Source: Lumbricus rubellus (Eukaryota; Annelida; Clitellata; Crassiclitellata; Lumbricidae). Taken from it: 64,000 nucleotides of DNA. This document shows positions 17,163-29,100 of this stretch, one piece after another. Position 1 is the stretch's first letter. The number at the start of each line of letters is the position of its first letter. A program made the position numbers and the translations under genes. The notes under the pieces were generated by a model, which saw only the letters and a list, made by a program, of their open reading frames with translations, made no database searches and had not been told where the DNA came from. The stretch covers positions 29,248,406-29,312,405 of the forward strand of contig OX243820.1 in NCBI GenBank assembly GCA_945859605.1, in the 5' to 3' direction.

Positions 17163-20100
17163 CTGGAAAGTAAATAAAAAATGTGGAAATGTAGAGTTCC
17201 TTCTCAGGTATGTTTTTTAAGGAATTTTTAGAACTAAACAACTCCTTCTTTCCTTTCCCATCCTCCATGGCAAATTACTCCCAATCGGAGGAAAATGGCA
17301 TTTTTCAACTAGTTTTAACTGCACAGAAGTGCTTCTACAACTGCACAAATCCATTTAGAACTGCACATTTTATGTACAACTGCACGATAAAAAAAGCCCT
17401 GTTCCTTCTGTCTTCAAAAGCATGCTGTTAAAGATAACTTTTTTCTATACTTACCAACTCGTGAACGAGTCATTTCGTGTCAGATAAACAATTTCTTAAA
17501 CATTCTTCCAACTTCAACTCTAGATCTTATCCCACAAATGTTATAGAAAGCTACTTACTAACAAACCCAACCACGAGCAGACATACCAGCCATTGTTCAC
17601 CTATCGCGTCATGCCCGATACGTTCACTATAACCTCAAAACCGCTCTTTCCAGCCACGCTAGGGTCGAGAGCACAGTTTCCGAGTAGTAGCCTCAAAAGG
17701 TGCTATATAAATCTCTGTAATGATTGACTGAATGAATGAATGAACTCTGGCCACTGCTCATACTTTGGCAGTGCCAGTCCCAAGCCTCGATAAAGAAGGA
17801 GTGCAACACTAAATTATCATCCTTGATATAAATCTCTGTACGGTTCATAAGACGAAGCAATGCATGAACATTTTACTTCTTTGTTTGTATGTGCACTTGT
17901 TATAGCGCCCCTTCAAGCTCTCTCTCTACTCAGAGGCGCTCCCGAATGCAGAGCGGACACTGCATCGGAGTTTCACGCCAAAGCGCTAAGCAATTGCGAG
18001 TGAAGGACTTTCCCAAGGTCCTTACGCGGCAAGGTAAATTCCAACCTCGAACCTTCCGGCTGCAAGGCAATGACGCCACCACTACACCACCGCGCCCCAA
18101 AAGTATAAAATTCCGACGCAAACCTTTCCGATCGGCCATGCTGTCGAAGAAAACCCACGGTGCGTTTGGTCCAGGACCGCACTTAACGAACGCGACGTAG
18201 TGACTTGTCTGGATGCAGACGACCGCAAACAGCTCCATCTTCTCGCGTGTGCTTTCGAGGCAGAGGTCGCCGTCCGATCTGTGATCCTTGACGAAACGGA
18301 TGAAGCCTTCGTTCAACTCGATCTTGCTCGGCTGGTGCTTCGATCGTTTCGGATTCTTATGACTCTGCAAAATTAGTTCGTACAGGAACATTTTATGGCT
18401 ATATATTAACACATGCGAGTGAAAATTTCATGGTTCTATGACACATGCAAGTGGAAATTTCATGGTTCTACGACAAATGCAAGTGGAAATTTCATGGTTC
18501 TATAACACATGCAAGTGGAAATTTCATGGTTCTATAACACAAGCAAGTGGAAATTTCATGGTTCTACGACACATGCAAGTGGAAATTTCATGGTTCTACG
18601 ACACATGCAAGTGGAAATTTCATGGTTCTACGACAAATGCAGGTGAAATTTCATGGCTGTATAACACATGCAAGTGGAAATTTCATGGCTGTATAACACA
18701 TGCAGTTGAAAATGTCATGGCCCTAACAGCAGCACATTAAGTGAACTGATGTCTAAACAATATGAGACAAGATAAGATGCCAAAAATGGACTGACCTTGC
18801 CAAGACAGATATCACAGAAGGCGATCTTATCAAGGCCATCACCTGACTGCTGATAGCAGTTCTTGCATTCGTTTGTCGCCAAAGCCCCACAGATCGTGCA
18901 CTCACGAACTCCTGCAAAAAAGAAAGACCATAGCATTGGAAGAACGTGTATGACCCTTTGCCATGCATCAGCTGAGAATGGATATCATAAACAGTGCCAA
19001 ATTTCCTTGGAAAAAAACCCAAGAAAAACCCAGACCGTCGTCCGGCCGAAAAAGTCAAGAAAATTTATTATTTTCGCCGGCCAAAAAAGTTGATGACCTT
19101 TTTTTTTAGTCGTCCTGTCAAAAAAGTCAAAAAAATACAAATTTTCAGCTCACCCAAATAAACCCAGATTTCGACCAAAAAAACCCAGACGAAGGCAAAA
19201 AACCCAGATCTAGTGGAAAAAACCTAGCTGTGGCATCACTGGCCACACACATCGGACCATCTCGGATGCCTCCTTTGACCCGCTCTGCTCTTCTGACTCT
19301 CTGGATATTATGTTCCTCATGGGTGGTACAGCCATGGCCCAGTCTCGCTTCTTTGTCTGCATTGACCTTTCACCATGGAATCAACCACCTCTTTGTTTCA
19401 AACCATCATACAATCCGGTGGTCCTGCTAAGTACTACAACTTTTCCTTACGTCCGAACTGCCCTTCATTCTCGGGGGACTTTTACGCAAGGCCAGGTACT
19501 TTGTAAATCTTTAAATTCAACACAATACAAAACATAAGAAGTACTGTGCGACGTCCAAGTAGATCACACAAAAAACTGTTTCAATATTAGTCTTATCAGA
19601 AGTTCAGGGCCATACACCAATCGTACTAGAAGTTAGTCTATAGAATATATATCTATGTTTTTATGTATGTTATGTTTTTTAGTTGTATAGGCCTACTGTG
19701 ATTATAGAAAATTGCATATTTCGATTTTTGTATGAATGTACACGCTAAGTTCTGTTCTCATATAATGTTCCCGCAGTGCGTTTGCAGGCGGTTCAATAAA
19801 GCACATACTCACTTACTTACTTACTAAATATTCTGTGATACTGGGTAGAAGGGCAACAACAATGTCCGTAAACACCTACAACTCTCTATACACCCTGAGT
19901 TTTGAAGATCGTGAATCGGTAACGGGTATTAGAAATTGCGCAAAGTCCTTAAATGAAAAGTAATGAAAAGTTTAGAAATCAAAAGTGTAGAATGCTAATC
20001 ACCAAACTGAAGAATATCAGTGATGTCCAGGTAGAGACTCGGCACTATACGTCGGAACATTTTGTAATCTCGGCCAAATCGCGGCATCTGCAGGATTAAG

Positions 20101-23100
20101 CAGGAAGGAATCTATCAGAAAAAACGAATAAATAATAATTACGATCATATTCCATTATTACGATATACATAAAATATGAATATATATAAACATGTAAATA
20201 TATATATTTACATGTTTACATTTGCTTCACGTTTTCAGGTTTTCTATGTCTTAGTAAAAGTACCGACGTAGAAGACGATTCAAGCTTAGAACCTTTTTCT
20301 TATATACGCTTTTAAATATTTGTTTAAAAGGTGTCGAAAGAGCGCGCTTAAGAATTTTAATAGTCTCCCGTTGCAGATGCGCTTGCTGCCTAGGGTCGAC
20401 TCGTCAGTGTTCTACAAGCTCCTTAAAACTTGTTTGTTTCACCGTGGTTGGACTGGGAGCGCTTCTGAGTGGATTTCTTGAAGAGGCGCTATATAAATTC
20501 TTGAAATGAATGAATGAATGAATATTTATATATATATATGAGTCAATTTATAAAACAAAATAGATTCGAGGTGTGCATCAAGCATATGTTCGCAGGTGGG
20601 TCAAAATTTCATGATTTCTGGATGGTTCCAATGCCTTTAACTTGTCACTAGGTTTCACCAGCTGTCCACAATATTCTCAAGTCTGATTTCCAATTCCCGT
20701 CTCAGCCATCAGTCATTGAAGAAGATGAGTGAAAACTATTAACCTCCGAAAGCTTAATATCCGACTGAAGAAAGGAAAGTTCGAGGAGTTGTTGGGTCGT
20801 TGGAAGAAGAATGTTGTCGTCTTTCTCGGAGATGAACAGCTGGAACAAATACGACTCCTGACCTGAACTGCAACCACACCAAACAAACCAGCTTACAGTT
20901 TGAGAGGCGCATCGAAAACAATATTACAAAATTGTCCAGCTATACAAAAGCGCTTCTTCAGAACTGGTACTTGAAATGTGCCATTTTGAGTGTCCCATAC
21001 ATACATAAATACATATAAGAATTTAATCTCTATGGTTTTATAAAAGAACATGTACTAGTTCTCTGTGCGTTTTGGTAGCTTTATAGCAATGCCTTTTTTG
21101 TCAAACAAACTTATTTTCTATGTTTTGTACTGCATAACTGCATATACTCATTATACTGTTATTGGTTGCGGTGTGTCAATCAGATAATTAATTGATTAAA
21201 TGAAAAAAATTACTTATTAATTACTATATCATTGTGCAGTAACATCACCCCTGTGAAACTGAACTAAGAATTTTCAGATGGAACGGCACATAGACATAAT
21301 TAATTGCACAAGCAAGACATCAACATATGTCGGTCATCCAGAGTCGAATGAAGTTCCACGCACAAATCAATCAACCAACCAATCAATATATCAATCACAA
21401 TCAATCAATCAACCACTCAATCAATTATGATCCAACCTGAGATGAATGAACGGATCGGCTTTCAACGTCTGCTGCAGAAGCGAACTCAGGAATTCCTCCG
21501 GATCTACAAAGAAATAATTTCAAGCAACGGCAGTTTAGACAAAAAATTTCTTTAAAACTAAACTTATAGCACAATAACCATATAGCAAGTAATGAACACA
21601 AAGTAAACAACCACGCAAGCAACCAACCAAGTAACAAATCAACCAATCAATAAATCAATCAACAAACCATTCAATCAATCAACCAATCAATCAACCAACC
21701 AAGTAACAAATCCACCAATCAATAAATCAATCAACCAATCAATCAATCAACCAATCAATCAACCAACCAAGTAATAAATCCACCAATCAAAAAATCAATC
21801 AATCAACCAACCAAGTAATCAATCAACCACACAATAAATCAATCAACCGAAGGCAAAGGGAAAGAGACCTGGGTTGGGAGAGCTCCCGAGTACGTTTCTT
21901 AAAAAAACCCTATACAATTAATGAATGAATGGATGCTCTGTTTTCTGATGCTTGTTTATTTCCGAGATTTATATCCATATCTGGCATGGTCTGTGCAAGG
22001 AGGGGGAGGTGGGAGGGGAACCTTAAATGGTGTGGCTCCCGTTTCAAACGGCAATGAAGGATCTCACATGACCGAGCAATTCATTTCAAAACTCGTCAAT
22101 TGTCGGGTCTTTCCCTAGTAGGATGCAAGCAAAACATTTGTCATAAAACAATGTTGCACTCTTACCAATTTTTCATTACTCGACGTGTGTGTGTGTCAGG
22201 GAAATGCCAACCAGTTCAATCAAGAATGTACTTACTTACTTACTCACTTGTAAATCGTCGACATCTATGTTTATCGTTCACCTTTTTCTTCTCCCATAAG
22301 TCCTTGCACCGTGCTGCATTGGTCGAGCAGCGTCCTCAGGCGAAGAACTTTGTCGGCTCGTACGTAGAAATTGCTAAAAAGAAAACACATGTATATGTGA
22401 CACAGGGGCTCAAAACCCGTCATTTGTTGATTTCTGACCTTCTTGTTCGGTTGCATGCTGTAATGACTCTGCTTTAAAACACTTTTACCTATAATGAAAT
22501 TTTATCTTTTTAATAACTAAAGTCATATGCTCGTTTGATTTTCTTTCATCAGTTTGGGTAAAGAAAATCGAATTTGTTTAATATATTCGTGTCATCAGAA
22601 TCCTCAAAAACCACTAATGGATTATTCTGCAATTTTTCCAGGCAATAAAGGAATCTATTCTGAATCAAATAACAAAGACAGCATAAAAATTGGTTTACTA
22701 CTTCACAAACTACGATGAACTAAGAGCATCCTGTCAAATTGAAGACACTGAATCTGAGTTTCACCCCGAAGCGCATGAGCAATTGCGAATGACGGACTTG
22801 CTCAGGGTCCCTACACATTGTGGGACGCGATGGTGTAGTGGTGGGGTCGTTGCCTTGGAGCCGGAAGGTTCAAGGTTCGAATCCACCTCGCCGCGTAAGG
22901 ACCTTGGGCAAGTCCTTCACTCACAATTGGTCAGCGCTTCGGCGTAAAACTCCGATGCAGTGTCCGCTCTGCATTCGGGAGCGCCTCTGAGTAGTGAGAG
23001 CTTGAAGGGGCGCTATAACAAGTGCACATGTATACAAACAAAACAAACAAAGCGTTACTGACCTTCTCAGAGGGTTGACTATTCCTTCGCGTAGTGCCAT

Positions 23101-26100
23101 CTGGATGTCGTCGTACTGCGCCATGTCTCCAGGTTGCTTTGGTCGGAAGAGGACTGAGTCGAAGACCATCGTGAAAGCGAACATGCTGAACAGCGTGGCG
23201 TCCATGTAGCACGAATTGTGATGGCCCTGGATTCCCTTGTTCAGCCCAACATGGCTAGACGTTAAGGAAGACATGACCAATGCGGGCAGACATCCAGCGA
23301 TGTCTAGACACTCCATACTGCCGAACACTGCAAAAATATCAATCAATCAATCAGTCAATTAATAAGTAAATCAATTAATAAGTCAATCAATCAGTCAGTC
23401 AGTCAATAAGTCCATCAAAATTGAAGAGGTACTATACAAATATATTATTATACATATAATTAATTATATAATTAATTATATATATTATATATAATCATAT
23501 ATATATATATATGATTATATATAATCATATATATATATATATATATGATTATATATAATTCATAATGAATTATTAATGAATAAAAAAAAACACACAAATA
23601 TATTAGCAAAAATAGAAAATCCTCGTAATGATTGAATGGATTAATATAAAAAAACAGAACAAAAATCAGTTTTAAAAAAGAAAATCCAAAAGAGATACAA
23701 TAAAAGCAAGACTTAAAAGTGAAGTGGTAGAGCTAGTAAAAAATATAAAAATATCAGAAAAAAGAAAATTCAAAAAGGACCAAATTTAAGTAAGATCCAA
23801 ACAGTGAGGTGAAACGCTACGTACTCTGACTTGCGGTTCGGTTGACGAACTGTAAACTCTCTTCGAATCGACCGTCCTTTCGCACGCAACTCAGCGACAC
23901 GAAAAACCCTTTCTTCGGAGGACAATCGAACAGTCGCGTTCTACCGAGCCTACCATCGGTTGCCGAATTCAATTCCTCCTCCTATTCAAGAGAAACAATA
24001 CAATGCAGTCTGCTAGATAGATGGGATGCGGTGCAATTGTAAGCTCTGTGCCTCGTGACGGTACAGCAAAAGCCATAAAAATAACATTTGGCCAAAAAAA
24101 TTATCAATCATTATTTACTATTATTATCATCACCATCAATATCACAATCAGAATCATTATTATTATTATCATCATCAATATTACAATCAGAATCATTATT
24201 ATTATTATCATCATCATCAATATTACAATCAGAAACATTATTATTATTATCATCATCAATATTACAATCAGAATCATTATTACTATTATTATCATTAATA
24301 TGAAAAATGCGAGTAGACATTTTAACCAGTTTAAGAAATACAACCACGAATAAACCGGATCTTACCATAAATAAACCGGATCTTACCAGTTCGACGCCAA
24401 CGAGCGGTTTATTCCGATCCTTCAGGAACCCGATCCACCTCATCACACCGTAATGAACAGCGCCACCGATCTCCACCTCCACCATCGACCCGATCTCCAG
24501 TTCCGTCTCCAGCTCCGCTTTGCTCAGCGTCTTCGGAATCAACATATCCTCCGGAGACATCGTGCTGACTCCCCCCGTCGATGACACTCCCATCCCGTGC
24601 GAGCCACCGGATCTCGGAAGGCTGGGGGCACCCTGGGCTCCACCACCAATCCCCGCAGATCCCCCAGTCATCAGTAGACCTGTGGCACCTCCCCCGGCCG
24701 ATATCCCCCCGTTGTCGGGTTTGTACGGGTGATGCTCGATCTTAGCTGGTAAGCTGTACAGCTCGAGTCCACGAGCCGCTGTTGTCGAAGTCTTTCGTTC
24801 GGAGTCAAAAGAGCAGTTGAGAGGTCGGGATGACTGACGTAGGGTCGTCTTCGCGGGGCAGGGGGCGCTGTTGGTGTCGTGGGACGGGCTACCCCCGGGG
24901 CTGACGAAAACGGAGAGTTTCTGCGATAAGTCGGGAACGTCTTGGTTGTTGTCGCAGTTCGGTTTCGTTAATTCGGTTTTCTTTGACGTCTGCTTCGGTT
25001 TCTCCTTCGACGGTTTACCGTTGGGAAGTGAGGAGGAAACTGAATGAAATATTAATGAAATTTTAAATATTATTTTTATATGAAATATTAATGAAAATTA
25101 AAATATTATTTTTATGTGAAATATTAATGAAAATTAAAATATTATTTTTGTATGAAATATTAATGAAAATTAAAACATTATTTTTATTTATTTATTTTTA
25201 TTTGTTTATTAAAAAAAATTTTTGATCTGTTGTTGGTCGTGGATCGTCTATATTGCATTGTTACTTTGATATGTATGTGGTCACTGAATAAAAACTGATC
25301 TAAATAATTGAATTGAAATGAATGAGCAAATTTAAAAGGCTGATTCAAAATTAGGTAAGCAGTTGCCTTAGCCATAAAATCATGATATTTCAATTGCGAC
25401 ATTTCTGTTGAATAAGAAATTCTTTATTCTTCAGACCTCATCTGCAATCCACGCTTGCACAGAACACTGAAAATTTTAACTTTTCTTCCCAGATCTTCTG
25501 ATCGGCTTGACCTCACTGTTCCTTGCGTCAGGACAGCCATGGCCCAATCCAGATGTTTTGCCTGGGAATGGACTTTCACCATCAGCTCGCACGTCTGCCT
25601 TTCTCTCTTGCAGTCTTTCTCTCGCCTCAAATTCTGCCTTTCCTCTCACGGTCGATCACACTGGGAGCGCGTCTGAAAGATTTGGCGGAGTGAAGCCCTT
25701 CACGAAAGGTCATATAAAAACACATACAATACAATACACTACAATACAATATTGTCTAGGAGAAGACACTCGCCCAATACAATACACAGAACCATTAGAA
25801 AAGCTTAGACAAATCCCATGCGCATTGCGCACGCACATACGACGAACGCACGTCCCACCTTTCTCCAATCGCTCGTAGAACACACTTCTTCCCGTGCGAT
25901 ACGGCAGCTGCACGGTGAACTGCTCATCCTTCGTCTGCAGCACTTTCTCATCGCTAAAAATATTGTCGACACTTCGACTGCTCCTATAGATGGCAACGTT
26001 CGAACCATCCTCCGTGCGATGGTTGCCCCTGACGACGGAAACATCCTCCCCGCTGTTAGAACGCACGTTCGTCAGCCTCTCCCCGGCGGCGCCACCATCG

Positions 26101-29100
26101 ATCATCCGAAACGCGTTCGTGTCGCGGTTCAGCAGTCGGCCAGTCGCGTCCTTTTCGACGTTCTCGTAGTAGTGCTCCGGCTCCTTATCGTAGATGGATT
26201 TCTCCGTGTCCTGGCTGAGCTTCTCCTGCGGGACGGGTGGAGGTCCCTTCATCGTCGCCTGGTCGGACATTCTCGAGGACATTGTGAGAAGAGAGGTTGT
26301 GTCCGAGGATGATGTTGTCGTCGTCGATTTGGCGGATGAGCGTGGCATCGTCTTGCTGTACTGCTTCGTGTAGCACGCGCGGAGTTCCTCGTCGCTTTGG
26401 CACAACGTGTCGGAGGACTGGTCGATGTCGCTGATCGACTTGATGTCTTTCATTTTGCCACCCACTGTAAAACAACAAAAGACAAAAACAAAGTTTAACC
26501 CTTTAATCTTTTACCCGTTTGCCCCGAGAATATCCGCTGAAAATGGGCTTAAAATTTAAAAATGAACTGGTAAAGGGTTAACGACCAGCTGGATATGTTT
26601 TCTCATACATTTTAGCACACGCTAGTCGTTAAAGGGTTAAGAGCCATAAATTTCAGATGTGTATATATTCGTTGAACGAAAAAAAATAGGTGACACACCA
26701 CAAATCGGTACATATAAAGAAAAGTGGCTTTGTACAGTGGCAACATTTTTAATTTAATCCCCCTTGCTGCCCACTAGAGAACAACAACAGTTATAAAAAA
26801 GTTTAACAGCCACATTTCAGAAAAATGTGCGAAGAGCGGTTTTCTACAGTGACGACATTTTTAATTAAATCTCCTTGGCTCGTAATGAATTCGGACCTTT
26901 AACCGCCAACAAAAACATTGGCCCAATTCTATATCTTAACTTCCCACGGGTATGTACAAACATAACTGATCTTGTATTGTATTGTATCCATAAATTTATA
27001 AAGTGACTTTCACAGTGCGCACCAACCAATCAGAGGTGCTCCCAGTGCAAAAGACCCAGAAAAAGAATATAATAAAAAATAGATGTGCTCGAAGGTGACT
27101 CAACTGGACCTTAATTATAAGCACCGATCAATGTGAAATAGAAGTATGTACACAAAAAGAAATTTCTCACAAGAGAGATTTGATAACCTATTTAATGTTA
27201 AACCAGAAGCAGACTAAGACAGGATTTTCAATAACCCTATACAATCATCTTCGTAACTGGTGAAGACACTGATATAAACGGAATTTCAATCAAAGTACTT
27301 TGCTATAAAGATGATGGAATAACATTCTGAATATGAAGTGATATCGGATAAAAGCTCTCGATATTGTGGATTTACATTAAATTCAATTGAATTTTATTAT
27401 TTCTAAGAAGACAATCATTTTAAACAACAACAAGGAAGACAAATAAACATGAATTTCTTATAGATTTATCTGAACGTGATCAACACGTACATGGCGGCAA
27501 CATGCACACCCGAACGGAGGATACTGCCAAATTACAAATGAACACTTGTAAGTTCCTCACTCACCTGTTGATGCATGATCCAGTTTTGGACCGTGAGGTG
27601 ATGGTGTGTCATGTCTTGAACTGTAATCCTGTCCAGAATGCGCTGATGTCTTTACAGTTGTCCCGTATCTCTTAGCCGTAGCGGAACCTTTCACAACAAA
27701 CAAGTACAGTCTCAGAAACGCATGCAAGTACTAGTACAAAATAGCAAGAGTCATAATCGTAACTTATCATATTTGTAGGCATTTTCAAAATCAAGTAAGG
27801 CCCACTATTATACATATAAAAAATTAGCCTAAACTCTTTCAACAAGAAACCAACAACAACGTTAGCAGATAAAATGATGATGGCAAAGGATAATGTTCGT
27901 ATTTGCACTTGTTGTAGCGCCCCTTCAAGCTATCTCTACTCAGACGTGCTCCCGAATGCAGAGCGGACACTGCATCAGAGTTTCACGCCAAAGCGCTAAG
28001 CAATTGTGAGTGAAGGACTTGCCCAAGGTCCTTACGCGGCGAAGTGGATTCGAACCTCGAACCTTCCGGCCTCAAGGCAATGACGCCACCACTACGCCAC
28101 CGCACCCCAAGTAACAATACTTTTAAACAACAAGGAAACAACAACAACAATATATTTCACTTCATAGTAAATCTCAATTAACTGATCTGTACCAACCAGC
28201 AGCACCAGCAGCAGCAGCAGCAAAGGGTGATGGAGGTACACCTTCTTTCGATCCATAGAACTCCTCGGCCTTCATTAATCCTAGAACAGGGATGAGTGAA
28301 GCATGATTCTGGGCTGTTCTAAACAGCTGGTCGTTGTTATATTTCCCAGTGCCCGTCCCAATCGGCCGGTCCTAAAAACGGATACAATAACCATAATTGA
28401 AACCATAATTCATATTGCTTGTAACACCATTTGTGGGGCGCGGTGGTCTAGTGGTGGCGTCGCTGCCTTGGAGCCGGAAGGTCCGAGGTTCGAATCCACC
28501 TCGCCGCGTAAGGACCTTGGGCAAGTCCTTCACTCACAATTGCTCAGCGCTTCGGCGTGAAACTCCGATGCAGTGTCCGCTCTGCATCGGGAGCGCCTCT
28601 GAGTAGGGAGAGCTTGAAGGGGCGCTATAACAAGTGCACATACAAACATTTAACAAGACATTAGACAGTTCCACATGAACTGTAAACATCATAGGGTAAA
28701 AACAAGAGGAGAGCCAAAAAGGGACGAAATTCCCACTACTTATGGCTACCTATGCATCGTGATAATACATGTGACACATCTGCACAAAAAAGTCATAAGT
28801 CAGAAATTTCCATTACAAGAAAACAAACAAAAAACAAGAGCAGAGTCAATATTGTCCAATTTATGTTAAGATCATTACAGATAATAATTAAAAATATATA
28901 TATTTTATACAAATAGCCAAAAAGATCAAATAAAAGTAGCAATGAATTGTATTATTTGGATGATTTTGTACAAGTCATCATTTAAAAAATTTTGCAATCA
29001 ATATTATTATAATGTCACTTATGTGTGGCACTAAGAAATTCCAAGATCATTACATTAAAATAATAGAAACCAACACACATCCTAAATACACTTTCAAACA

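Larger units (their letters stand above)
17163..18123 (-). other. CYLD intron 14 (contains two repeats)
   Basis: Holds an interspersed repeat (17215-17405), a SINE-tail-like fragment with GAATGAATGAATG (about 17690-17750), and a SINE (17890-18098). The rest is unremarkable. Confidence 0.75.
22374..23062 (-). other. CYLD intron 8
   Basis: AT-rich at its low-coordinate end. It contains a truncated reverse SINE fragment (22752-22812) directly followed by a full forward SINE (22821-23031), forming an inverted SINE pair. Confidence 0.8.

Noticed and set aside
18420..18725. CRISPR-like regular repeats
   Set aside because: A 32-bp minisatellite with no unique spacers, in a eukaryotic intron.
17889..28606. 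Open frames reading [20 protein letters not shown] and similar in several places
   Set aside because: They are the translated tRNA-head and body of SINE family A copies, recurring wherever a SINE lies.
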